Origin: Tannerella sp. oral taxon 808
GTDB lineage: Bacteria; Bacteroidota; Bacteroidia; Bacteroidales; Tannerellaceae
DNA length: 8,486 nt
Assembly (NCBI GenBank): GCA_002890585.1
Contig: MIQB01000084.1
Span: 1 to 8,486 of the forward strand
Direction: 5' to 3'
This document shows, piece by piece, positions 1-7,455 of the stretch. The stretch's first letter is position 1; each line of letters starts with the position of its first letter. A model generated the notes under the pieces. It did no database searches, was not told the origin of the DNA, and worked only from the letters and a program-made list of their open reading frames with translations. The position numbers and the translations under genes were made by a program.

Positions 1-243
1 GGTAAATGCCGCGGGACTTGCGCGGCTTGCGCAAACGTCTCGGTAAATGCCGCGGGACTTGCGCGGCTTGCGCAAACGTCTCGGTAAATGCCGCGGGACT
101 TGCGCGGCTTGCGCAAACGTCTCGGTAAATGCCGCGGGACTTGCGCGGCTTGCGCAAACGTCTCGGTAAATGCCGCGGAACCCAGCGCAACCTGCGCAAA
201 CGTCTCGGTAAATGCCGCGGGACTTGCGCGGCTTGCGCAAACG
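1..243. repeat. Left tandem array, 41-bp unit, six copies
   Basis: Units start at 1, 42, 83, 124, 165 and 207. The first four are identical 41-mers beginning GGTAAATGCCGCGGGACTTG. The fifth (165-206) is 42 bp and divergent in its middle. The sixth is canonical for 37 bases and ends at 243. Each canonical unit holds an inverted repeat GCCGCG - 7 nt - CGCGGC and the palindrome TTGCGCAA. The divergent unit loses the first hairpin but can form GCGCA-ACC-TGCGC at 185-197. Because 41 is not a multiple of three, the same short peptide appears in successive frames, which argues against coding. There are no unique spacers, so it is not a CRISPR array. The array may extend beyond the left window edge. 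Function unknown. Confidence 0.95.
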
Positions 244-263
244 CCAAAGCATTTCCAAAAACG
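240..263 (+). repeat. Degenerate relic of the right-hand repeat unit
   Basis: Directly at the end of the left array the sequence reads AACGCCAA, then AGCATTTCC, then AAAAACG. The same three blocks occur in the same order and orientation in the right-hand array, where about 16 bases containing the GACGATCGTC palindrome separate the first two and GCAAGG separates the last two. It therefore looks like one right-type unit lacking both hairpin-forming inserts. The blocks are short, so chance or convergence cannot be excluded. Confidence 0.5.
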
Positions 264-382
264 TTTTGGCCGCCCGAGCGCTTTTGCAAAGACATGCTCT
301 ATGAAAAAGCGGACCTCATTCTTACGTCGAACTCACGTTACCTAATACGAGATACCTTTTTGCTCGGCCGGCAGGTGTAGGA
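244..382. other. Intergenic region between left array and operon terminator
   Basis: I see no convincing gene here. Short open frames that enter from the array are repeat-encoded and do not look like protein. A small inverted repeat CCAAAA-ACG-TTTTGG lies at 255-269, without a following T tract on the plus strand. No clear Bacteroidetes promoter element is visible on either strand, although TACCTTTTTG near 354 is a loose approach to TAnnTTTG. Confidence 0.6.
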
Positions 383-429
383 GATAAAAGAAGCCCCCTC
401 GCTCTGTTTGGGATAAGAGCAGAGGGGGC
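383..429 (-). terminator. Rho-independent terminator of the V-ATPase operon
   Basis: Read on the minus strand, a GC-rich stem is formed by GCCCCCTC plus GCTCT pairing with AGAGC plus GAGGGGGC, with a single bulged base and a 10-nt loop. The arms lie at 393-405 and 416-429. The stem is followed by TTCTTTTATC (392-383), a T-rich release tract. It begins 25 bases after the stop codon of the proteolipid gene, which is the right place to end the operon. The T tract lies only on this side, so it is directional for the minus strand. Confidence 0.92.
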
Positions 430-454
430 ATTGATACTTCTTGAAGGCGACTGA

Positions 455-916
455 TCAGGCCACCACGGCGGGGAAGGTGAAGGAGATCAGGATAGACACG
501 ACGAGGGCGAGGATGGCGTAGAGCTCGGGGAATACGGCCATGACCATCGTGGCGGCAAAGACGTTGTGACCAGAGCCGGTGGCGGCGATGCCGTTGGCGC
601 AAACCTGTCCCTGACGGACGGCCGAGAAGAAGCCTGCAAAGCCCATGATCAGCCCGGCGCCTAAGATACCTGCGGCGGCTACCCAGGGGATGCTGCCAAC
701 GAGGTATTTCTGCATCATCATATAGGCAACGAAGCCGTAAAGTCCTTGCGAGCTGGGCAGGGCGCTCAGGGCGATGTACGTACCCATTTTCTCCGGGGCT
801 TTCTTCATCGCTCCCACCACGGCGTTACCGCAAATTGTCAATCCATACGCACTGCCGATGCCGCTCAGGCCTACCATCAGTGCTACTCCTACATACGCTA
901 ATAATACGGGTCCCAT
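455..916 (-). CDS. ntpK: V-type ATPase subunit K (membrane proteolipid, c-ring)
   Basis: This 153-residue protein is the duplicated proteolipid that assembles into the rotating membrane ring and carries ions across the membrane. Four hydrophobic helices are visible at roughly 2-30, 45-70, 75-105 and 120-150, forming two hairpins. The first hairpin has LPSSQGLYGF (53-62); the second has SAVRQGQ (98-104) and FPELYAIL (129-136). Aligned by eye with the E. hirae NtpK ring as I remember it, the Na+ ligands L61, T64, Q65, Q110 and E139 correspond to L53, S56, Q57, Q102 and E131. The full set is thus present and sodium coupling is inferred. Length matches the 4-helix family (about 156 residues). It is the last gene of the operon, 49 bp after subunit I and just before the terminator. 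No Shine-Dalgarno is evident; the leader is A-rich. Confidence 0.96.
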   Translation of the reverse strand: MGPVLLAYVGVALMVGLSGIGSAYGLTICGNAVVGAMKKAPEKMGTYIALSALPSSQGLYGFVAYMMMQKYLVGSIPWVAAAGILGAGLIMGFAGFFSAVRQGQVCANGIAATGSGHNVFAATMVMAVFPELYAILALVVSILISFTFPAVVA

Positions 917-965
917 AATTCTAAATTCTTTGTTTTTGAGGTTCTATTATTCATTATTCATTGGT

Positions 966-2834
966 TCATATTTTTCGGAAGGGAGCGTAGGCGGTTCCGC
1001 CGCCTTCAAACTCCGAGTTTTTGTAGTACTCCACATAGATCAAACGCATGGGGTGAACGAGCGAGCTGATCATGCTCAGGCCGATGTTAAGGGCATGTCC
1101 GAAGAGCAGGATGAGGAGCATCGGCAGCCAGCGCACCCAGAGGGGCAGGCCGGCGGTCATATCTATAGCCATCGTGTTGAAGACGCCCCCTAACAGCGAT
1201 CCGGTCAGGCCGATGGCGTAGAGCCGGATGTAGGAGAGGGTGTCGCCCAGAAGGCCGGAGGCGGTGTTGTACGTCGCCCAAATGCCCGAACCGAAGTTGA
1301 GGAAGACGTTCTTTCCGGGCGAGTTGTAGAAGAAGGCGACGAGGGCGCCCACTCCGGCCACGCCATAGAGGGCGTAGACGACGGGTTGCGGAAGCTGGAT
1401 ATTCGCCATCGGTAGGCCGACAGCCAAGGCGAGGGCCAGGATGAGGAAGACCCATGCGAAACCGGCGAGGCTGTACTTGAGTCCGCGCTGCACTTTGACC
1501 TTCATGGCGGCTACGAACTTGCCATAGAGCACATGGACGAAGCCGATCAGGATAGAGAGGTTCATGATGTTGTCGCTCGACAGGAAGTAACGCTTCACCG
1601 AGGCTAAGGCAGGGATCTCGGCCAAGTTGACGCCGAAGAAGGAGCCGGAGAGCGTGCCCACGATGAGCGTAGCGATGCCGAAGCATTGCAGCAGGGAGAG
1701 AATGGGCTTCACGTCGGCCTTGGCCTTGTGCTTCATGAGTGTGCCCAAGAGGAGAAGCAGGAGCCCGTAGCCTCCGTCTCCGAAACAGATGCCGAAGAAG
1801 AGCATGAAGAAGGGGGCGAAGAGGGGCGTGGAATCGAACTCGTGGGCGTTGGGCAGGGAGTAAAGTCGGGTGATGGGCTCGAAGAGGCGGTTGAAGCGAT
1901 TGTTCTTTAGCTCAACAGGGATGTCGTCCGCATCGGTGATCTCGAGCTTGCGGCAGTAGTAGTTGCCACGGTCGAGGGCCGCCTCGAGCGACTGCTCCTC
2001 AGCGGCGGGGATCCAACCTTCGAGCAGCATGAGTCGGTCGTCGGCCTCGCGTTCGGTCTGCACCTTGGCGTTGTCCCACGTGTACTCGTTCTCAAGCAGT
2101 CGATCGTAGGCTTCGAGCGTACGGTAGTCGTCGAGGGCGATGGTGAGTAGCTGGGCATTTAGTTCCTCGCGTTGCAGACGCTGCGTCTGGAGCGTGTCGC
2201 GGAGGGTGCAGAGATCTTTCTCCGGCATGCGGACGCGTTCGGCGTCGATCTCGATTGGTGTGCAGACGGGCGTGATGGTGATGAAATACGTGGCCGACTG
2301 TGCGGTGGCGATGGGGACGGCATAGAAGTCCGTTTCCCAGGCTTCGTCGTAGCGTGCGGCGGGGCAGGAGAAGAAGGTGACTTCGTGACCTGCGTCGCGG
2401 AGGCGCCGGAGGTCGGCGTAGCTAAACTCACCCCAGACTTGCATCGTGGCGAGATCTTTCTCCGTGGCCTGTTCGGCCGTCTGTGCCTTCTCGATCCGGT
2501 CGCGCAGGTCGTCGATCTTGTCTAACAGGGCAGCACCCTCCTCAGCCGTCACGGGGCGTTCGGGGGCGATGGGTAGTGTGATCTTTGCCTTGTTGCCAGC
2601 GGCTTTCGCTTCATCCTTCAATGCTTCGAGGCGACTCTCCTGCGTTTGCCTCAGCTGGCGCAACTCGTTTTCGAGGCGTTTGCGCTCGGCCATGAGGCGT
2701 TGCAGCCCCGCGTCGTCTTTCTCTGACTTTGTTTCCCGGATATGCACCACGCCAAGCGAGCGCAGCATTTCCAGGAAGGCGTCGTATTCTTTATGGTACA
2801 CCATGAAGGCGTACTTGCTCATTTTTACAATCAT
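966..2834 (-). CDS. ntpI: V-type ATPase subunit I (membrane stator, a-subunit)
   Basis: This 622-residue protein is the stator subunit that holds the two ion half-channels beside the K ring. Residues 1 to about 330 are hydrophilic, with charged helical stretches at 40-75 and 100-130, and contact the peripheral stalk. From about 338 there are seven or eight membrane segments (near 338-364, 377-402, 422-444, 453-473, 484-503, 520-555 and 566-595). The signature LGDTLSYIRLYAIGL contains R537, matching the essential arginine of the family. The C-terminus HPMRLIYVEYYKNSEFEGGG is also typical. The start chosen (MIVKMSKYAF) overlaps the subunit D stop by 4 bp (ATGA), suggesting translational coupling; an in-frame ATG four codons later is the alternative. 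Length is at the lower end for the family (about 600-660). Confidence 0.96.
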   Translation of the reverse strand: MIVKMSKYAFMVYHKEYDAFLEMLRSLGVVHIRETKSEKDDAGLQRLMAERKRLENELRQLRQTQESRLEALKDEAKAAGNKAKITLPIAPERPVTAEEGAALLDKIDDLRDRIEKAQTAEQATEKDLATMQVWGEFSYADLRRLRDAGHEVTFFSCPAARYDEAWETDFYAVPIATAQSATYFITITPVCTPIEIDAERVRMPEKDLCTLRDTLQTQRLQREELNAQLLTIALDDYRTLEAYDRLLENEYTWDNAKVQTEREADDRLMLLEGWIPAAEEQSLEAALDRGNYYCRKLEITDADDIPVELKNNRFNRLFEPITRLYSLPNAHEFDSTPLFAPFFMLFFGICFGDGGYGLLLLLLGTLMKHKAKADVKPILSLLQCFGIATLIVGTLSGSFFGVNLAEIPALASVKRYFLSSDNIMNLSILIGFVHVLYGKFVAAMKVKVQRGLKYSLAGFAWVFLILALALAVGLPMANIQLPQPVVYALYGVAGVGALVAFFYNSPGKNVFLNFGSGIWATYNTASGLLGDTLSYIRLYAIGLTGSLLGGVFNTMAIDMTAGLPLWVRWLPMLLILLFGHALNIGLSMISSLVHPMRLIYVEYYKNSEFEGGGTAYAPFRKI

Positions 2835-3442
2835 GCTTCTGCCTCCTTCGCGTTACGTTTTTCTTGATTGGCGCGCATAATCTTTTGCGACGATTTGGAG
2901 AGGCTCTCCTCGTCTTCCATGAATCGCTTCACCTTACGGATGGCGTCTTTGTAGCCGGGGATCTGCACCTTCTCGAAGAGGTTCAACTTCTGCGTGGTGC
3001 GTCGGCGGGCACGTTCGAGCATGTCGAGCTTCAGGTTGGTGAACTCCGCTTCGATGCCTGTTTCGGCCATCGTCTTGAGCAGCTCGATGCCGTCGGCGTA
3101 CCACGAGGGGGCGCTGAAGAGGCTGTAGCGCGCGATGCGAAACTCCACACCGTCGAGCACGGGGACGGGCACGCCGGCAATCTTTCGTGCCGAGAGTCGG
3201 ACATCCTCCACGGAGATCAGATCGGGTCGAAACTCATTCCAGAGCGCCATCATGTATTCGTAGTTCCGAATCTCTTTCTCCAACCGATCTTCTAATGCTG
3301 CTGCCTCGCCTTTCGTTCGCTTCACCTCCATACGCAGTGCGCTCTCCTTGCTTTTGATGGTTGGCAGGGCACGCTCGCGCACCTTCAGTTGCTTTTCGAG
3401 GCCCTGAAGGGAGGTCTTGTTGTATTGAAATTTAATAGCCAT
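2831..3442 (-). CDS. ntpD: V-type ATPase subunit D (central rotor shaft)
   Basis: This 203-residue protein is the central shaft that turns inside the A/B head and couples ATP hydrolysis or synthesis to the membrane ring. The N-terminal stretch MAIKFQYNKTSLQ followed by a long charged helix (to about residue 65), a less helical middle (about 70-115), and a second long helix with RARRRTTQKLNLFEKVQIPG (about 143-162) match the antiparallel coiled-coil layout of the family. Length is normal (about 200-215). It follows subunit B by 24 bp and its stop codon overlaps the start of subunit I. Its usual partner, subunit F, is not encoded in the window. Confidence 0.95.
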   Translation of the reverse strand: MAIKFQYNKTSLQGLEKQLKVRERALPTIKSKESALRMEVKRTKGEAAALEDRLEKEIRNYEYMMALWNEFRPDLISVEDVRLSARKIAGVPVPVLDGVEFRIARYSLFSAPSWYADGIELLKTMAETGIEAEFTNLKLDMLERARRRTTQKLNLFEKVQIPGYKDAIRKVKRFMEDEESLSKSSQKIMRANQEKRNAKEAEA

Positions 3443-3466
3443 GACAGTTCATTGCGAAGAGTCCGC

Positions 3467-4792
3467 TCATTGCGCCGCTGGCCAATACTTGTCCACAAGC
3501 GCCTGTTTGATGTTGACCTCCGCTTGCTTGAAGTGCTTGGCAAAGAGTGTCCATGCCACGTCGAGCATCTCTGTCGTGTCGAGGTTGACGTCGATGGCGA
3601 GCAACTTCTCGGAGTAATCGCGGGCGAAGGCCAAGGCGCGATTGTCGTAATCCGTCAGGTCGAAACCGTTCTCCATTTTCGTTTTGGCATCAGCGGCGTC
3701 AGCATAGAGTCGCACGGCCGCGTTCATCACCTGCGGGTGATCCTCACGTGTCTTCTTGCCCGTCACCAACTGCTTCAGTCGGGAGAGCGAACGGAACGGG
3801 TCGACAATGACCTTGCCCACGTCGCTGTCGCGGCGCAGGTAGAGCTGTCCCTCGGTGATGTAACCCGTGTTGTCGGGCACGGCGTGCGTGATGTCACCTC
3901 CAGAGAGTGTGGTCACGGCAATGATGGTGATCGATCCGCCGTCAGGGAACTGCACGGCCTTCTCGTAAATCTTGGCCAGGTCGGAGTAGAGCGAGCCCGG
4001 CATGGAGTCTTTCGACGGGATCTGATCCATGCGATTCGACACGATGGAGAGCGCGTCGGCATAGTTCGTCATGTCGGTCAGCAGCACCAGTACTTTCTCA
4101 TGCTTCTCTACGGCGAAATATTCCGCGGCTGCCAAGGCCATGTCAGGCACGAGGATGCGCTCCACAGACGGGTCTTCCGTCGTATTGATGAAGCTGACGA
4201 TGCGGTCGAGGGCGCCGGCATTGCTGAAAGTGTTTTTGAAAAAGAGGTAGTCGTCGTTCGTCATACCCATGCCGCCGAGGACGATCTTGTCTGACTGGGC
4301 GCGCAGGGCCACCATCGCCATCACCTCGTTAAACGGCTGATCGGGGTCGGCAAAGAAGGGGATCTTCTGCCCCGTCACAAGCGTATTGTTCAGGTCGATG
4401 CCGGCGATACCTGTAGCGATCAGTTCCGACGGCTGCTTGCGGCGCACTGGGTTCACCGACGGCCCGCCGATCTCTACCTCGCGCCCCTCGGGCACGGGGC
4501 CATCGTCTACCGGATCGCCATAAGCATTGAAGAAACGTCCCGCCAGCTGGTCGCCCACCTTGAGCGACGGTGCCTTGCCCATGAATACTACTTCGGCGTT
4601 CGTGCGAATGCCTTCCGTGCCGGAGAATACCTGTAGCGTCACCTCGTCGCCGGCGATCTTCACCACCTGGGCCAGTTTACCATCCACCGAAGCCAGTTCG
4701 TCGTAGCCCACGCCTGTAGCCTTCAGCGAGCATGTCGCCTTGGTGATCTGCGTGATCTTCGTAAATATCTTTTGAAATGCTTTTGTTGCCAT
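3467..4792 (-). CDS. ntpB: V-type ATPase subunit B (non-catalytic nucleotide subunit)
   Basis: This 441-residue protein alternates with subunit A in the cytoplasmic hexamer. Family landmarks are the N-terminal beta domain (to about 75), GRFFNAYGDPVDDGP (85-99), ATGIAGID (126-133), VLVLLTDMTNYADAL (234-248), DITHAVPDNTGYITEGQ (300-316) and RSLSRL (334-339). R338 in the last motif is the likely arginine finger reaching into the catalytic site of A. No Walker A motif is present, as expected. The segment that reads SGSGLPHNE in many archaeal and eukaryotic B subunits is ADPDQPFNE here (148-156), a variant I associate with the bacterial V-ATPases of this gene order. The gene starts 14 bp after the end of A. 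It is intact and of usual length for this branch. Confidence 0.97.
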   Translation of the reverse strand: MATKAFQKIFTKITQITKATCSLKATGVGYDELASVDGKLAQVVKIAGDEVTLQVFSGTEGIRTNAEVVFMGKAPSLKVGDQLAGRFFNAYGDPVDDGPVPEGREVEIGGPSVNPVRRKQPSELIATGIAGIDLNNTLVTGQKIPFFADPDQPFNEVMAMVALRAQSDKIVLGGMGMTNDDYLFFKNTFSNAGALDRIVSFINTTEDPSVERILVPDMALAAAEYFAVEKHEKVLVLLTDMTNYADALSIVSNRMDQIPSKDSMPGSLYSDLAKIYEKAVQFPDGGSITIIAVTTLSGGDITHAVPDNTGYITEGQLYLRRDSDVGKVIVDPFRSLSRLKQLVTGKKTREDHPQVMNAAVRLYADAADAKTKMENGFDLTDYDNRALAFARDYSEKLLAIDVNLDTTEMLDVAWTLFAKHFKQAEVNIKQALVDKYWPAAQ

Positions 4793-4806
4793 ATCTCACT
4801 TGATTC

Positions 4807-6573
4807 TTATTGTTTCGACTCGGCGGCGGCCTCTTGCAAGAGGGCTTCGGCCTGCCGGCTGTAATTCTCGAACTGCTCGCTGTGGAACTCTGAATAGTTC
4901 ATCTGCTTGAGCACGTTGATTAGACGCTTGAAATACTCCGTGACCTCGCTGAAGCTCTCGAAGGCAAAATCTTGGTGGCAGATGTCGATCACGCGCTTCA
5001 TCATGTACTCCTGACGCTCGAGCGGCGTCACGGAATCGGTGGCGTCGAAGGCGTCTTGCTGCAAGATGACGAAGTCGATTAGCTCCGACTTCCAGAACGT
5101 CACGTGGTAATCCACCGGCACACCGTCGTCGCCCAAGATGTTGATCTGCTCCGCGATTTCCTTGCCGCGCAGCATACGCGTCTTCACTTCGTTCACCATG
5201 CCGAGCCAATCCGGCGAAATGTGTTCTGCTACATATTCTTCAAACTCGGGATACTCCAAATACTTCGAGTAGCTATCGATCGGATTGACGGCCGGATAAC
5301 GCTTGCGGTCGGCGCGTGCCTGCTCAAGGGCGTAGAAGCAACGTGCCACCTTCTTCGTGTTCTCCGTCACCGGCTCTTTCAGGTTACCGCCCGCAGGCGA
5401 TACTGTGCCGATGAACGTCACCGATCCTGTCTTTCCATTATTCAATACGACCATTCCGGCGCGGGCATAGAAGTTGGCGATGATGGCAGACAAGTCCATC
5501 GGGAACGCGTCCGGCCCCGGCAGCTCTTCGAGTCGGTTCGACATCTCGCGGAGCGCCTGCGCCCAACGCGAGGTGGAGTCGGCCATGAGCAACACCTTGA
5601 GCCCCATGCTGCGGTAATACTCCGCGATGGTCATGGCGGTGTAGACCGACGCTTCACGCGCGGCTACTGGCATGTTCGACGTGTTGGCGATGATGATCGT
5701 GCGCTCCATCAGCTTGCGGCCCGTGTGCGGGTCGACTAACTCGGGAAACTCCACGAAGATTTCTACCACCTCGTTGGCGCGTTCGCCGCAGGCCGCGATG
5801 ATTACGATGTCTGCTTCGGCCTGTTTCGAGATGGCGTGCTGAAGCACCGTCTTACCCGTGCCGAACGGCCCGGGGATGAAGCCCGTGCCACCCTCGACGA
5901 TCGGGTTCACCGTGTCGATGATGCGCACGCCTGTTTCGAGCAGTTTATAGGGCCTCGGCTTCTCGCGATAACAGGTGATGGCGCGCTTCACGGGCCACTT
6001 TTGGATCATTGTCACCGGGTGCTCAGCGCCTTGTTCGTCCGTCAATACGGCGATGGTGTGCGTCACGGGATATTGCCCCTCAGACACCACGGATTTGACC
6101 TTATATATGCCTTCAAATGTGAATGGCACCATGATGCGGTGCGGCTGCGCATTCTCTTCTACCTCGCCGAGCCATGCGCCGGCCTCGACCGTGTCGCCGA
6201 CGGCGGCCAGCGGCTTGAAGTCCCACAGCCGGTCGTCGTCGAGGGGGTAAGTGTACTCGCCGCGCTTGAGGAAGACGCCTTCCATCTTGTCTAAATCGTT
6301 TTGCAGCCCGTCGTAGTTGCGCGAGAGCATGCCCGGCCCGAGTGTCACTTCCAACATGTGGCCCATGAACTCCGCTTCGTCGCCGACGCGCATGCCGCGC
6401 GTACTCTCAAACACCTGCACATAGGCGTTGCGCCCGATCACCTTGATCACCTCAGACATCAGGCGGACGCCGCCCACGGTGATGTAGCATATTTCGTTTT
6501 GTGACACCGGCCCGTTCACTTCCACAGTGACCAGGTTCGATACGATGCCTTTTACAGTTCCCTTCGTAGTCAT
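4807..6573 (-). CDS. ntpA: V-type ATPase subunit A (catalytic)
   Basis: This 588-residue protein is the catalytic ATPase subunit of the head. The Walker A motif GPFGTGKT lies at 235-242 (K241, T242), the catalytic glutamate is E264 in GERANE, and Walker B is VLLMAD at 327-332, followed by STSRWAQALREMS. The region of about 110-195 between the N-terminal beta barrel and the nucleotide domain is the 'bulge' insertion that distinguishes A-type catalytic subunits from F1 beta. The motif written GERGNE in many homologues is GERANE here. Length fits the family (about 580-600). It lies 12 bp after the DUF2764-type gene and 14 bp before B, consistent with one mRNA and equal production of A and B. Confidence 0.98.
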   Translation of the reverse strand: MTTKGTVKGIVSNLVTVEVNGPVSQNEICYITVGGVRLMSEVIKVIGRNAYVQVFESTRGMRVGDEAEFMGHMLEVTLGPGMLSRNYDGLQNDLDKMEGVFLKRGEYTYPLDDDRLWDFKPLAAVGDTVEAGAWLGEVEENAQPHRIMVPFTFEGIYKVKSVVSEGQYPVTHTIAVLTDEQGAEHPVTMIQKWPVKRAITCYREKPRPYKLLETGVRIIDTVNPIVEGGTGFIPGPFGTGKTVLQHAISKQAEADIVIIAACGERANEVVEIFVEFPELVDPHTGRKLMERTIIIANTSNMPVAAREASVYTAMTIAEYYRSMGLKVLLMADSTSRWAQALREMSNRLEELPGPDAFPMDLSAIIANFYARAGMVVLNNGKTGSVTFIGTVSPAGGNLKEPVTENTKKVARCFYALEQARADRKRYPAVNPIDSYSKYLEYPEFEEYVAEHISPDWLGMVNEVKTRMLRGKEIAEQINILGDDGVPVDYHVTFWKSELIDFVILQQDAFDATDSVTPLERQEYMMKRVIDICHQDFAFESFSEVTEYFKRLINVLKQMNYSEFHSEQFENYSRQAEALLQEAAAESKQ

Positions 6574-6585
6574 TCTATGTAGTAT

Positions 6586-7455
6586 CTATTTTGTGTGATT
6601 TCGTTTGAATTCGTCCAATACCGTGGCGCTGCCCTTCTTCAGTGCGCCCACCATGTTGCGGAAAGTTGCCTCGCCTGCGGCTGCATCGAGTGCTGCCCAC
6701 CGCTCGATCATCTCGATCTGTAGCAGGTAGGCGAAGACCCGCTCGAAGTCGAAGGTCTTGAAGAACGTCCCATTCTCCAACCAGCTCCATTTCATCAGGT
6801 CGATTCGCCGCTCGCGCATCAGCAAGTCTGGCTCCTCGGCCACGCGCATCAGCTCCGGGAGGTATTCCACGGATTCGCCTAACCCGAAGTCGCGCGCGTT
6901 CGATGTCCGGAGTGCTTCTGCCATCTCGTTTGCTGGGACGATGTATTCTGCGCGATCCAGCCCGTGCTTGCGACAGGAGAGCGCTGTGAGCACGTTGGCG
7001 ATGTTCAGGTTTAGCTCGTACCAGTCTCTCACGAACGCGTTTTTCACCTTCATGGCGTAGCGGAAATAAAGCGCCGTGAGCCGGTCTTGCCACTGTGCGC
7101 TGTCCATCGTCCGCCCTTCTTCTGCGGCCTTGAGGTATTCTCGCATAAAGTCCACGAGATAGGCCGGAAGGGCCGTCTGCGGCAGCGCCTCTTCTTCCTT
7201 TATGGCTGCGAGTACAGCCTCCGCGTCGTCGCGCGTCACTATGCCGCGCGCATCCCACACCAACTCTGCGCGTTGCAGCATCGACAGGACGTTGCGATTG
7301 TCATATTGAAGGAAAAAGCAGGAAAACAATCGTCGGTCTGTGGCCGAAAGCATCGGCATCACCTCCGCCTTGAAGTCCGCCACGGTGTAGGGGCGCCTTC
7401 CGTCGTCTAAGGCCACCTCGGGCAGCCCCGCGATCAGGTAATAGTATTTGCTCAT
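6586..7455 (-). CDS. DUF2764 family protein, V-ATPase operon; possible subunit C equivalent
   Basis: This 289-residue soluble, largely helical protein begins MSKYYYLIAGLPEV, which I recognise as the DUF2764 family found in Bacteroidetes and spirochaete V-ATPase operons. It has no signal peptide or membrane segment. It occupies the position between E and A where subunit C (AC39/d-type) is found in E. hirae-like operons. Three segments resemble the short repeated motifs of the subunit C fold: QYDNRNVLSML (50-60), WYELNLNIANVLTAL (145-159) and YLLQIEMIERW (243-253). From position and these motifs I infer that it is a divergent subunit C, linking the shaft to the ring, but no direct evidence exists in the sequence. 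Its ATG overlaps the stop codon of subunit E by 4 bp. Confidence 0.88.
   Translation of the reverse strand: MSKYYYLIAGLPEVALDDGRRPYTVADFKAEVMPMLSATDRRLFSCFFLQYDNRNVLSMLQRAELVWDARGIVTRDDAEAVLAAIKEEEALPQTALPAYLVDFMREYLKAAEEGRTMDSAQWQDRLTALYFRYAMKVKNAFVRDWYELNLNIANVLTALSCRKHGLDRAEYIVPANEMAEALRTSNARDFGLGESVEYLPELMRVAEEPDLLMRERRIDLMKWSWLENGTFFKTFDFERVFAYLLQIEMIERWAALDAAAGEATFRNMVGALKKGSATVLDEFKRNHTK

Noticed and set aside
1..243. CRISPR array
   Set aside because: Copies are directly adjacent with no unique spacers, and no cas genes are present. The same holds for the right-hand array.
255..269. Plus-strand terminator from CCAAAA-ACG-TTTTGG
   Set aside because: The stem is short and A/T-rich, and no T tract follows; it may simply be part of the degenerate repeat.
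88..380. Two short plus-strand open frames over the left array
   Set aside because: Both encode the same repeat-derived peptide in different frames, because the 41-bp unit shifts frame at each copy. No protein family is apparent.
3389..4294. Long plus-strand open frame (301 codons) opposite subunits B and D
   Set aside because: It is antisense to well-conserved genes, is rich in His, Arg and Val as expected for an antisense shadow of GC-rich coding DNA, and resembles no family.
6575..7258. Alternative minus-strand frame of 227 codons within the DUF2764-type gene
   Set aside because: It is very rich in Arg, a typical frame-shift shadow, and lies inside a clearly recognised gene in another frame.
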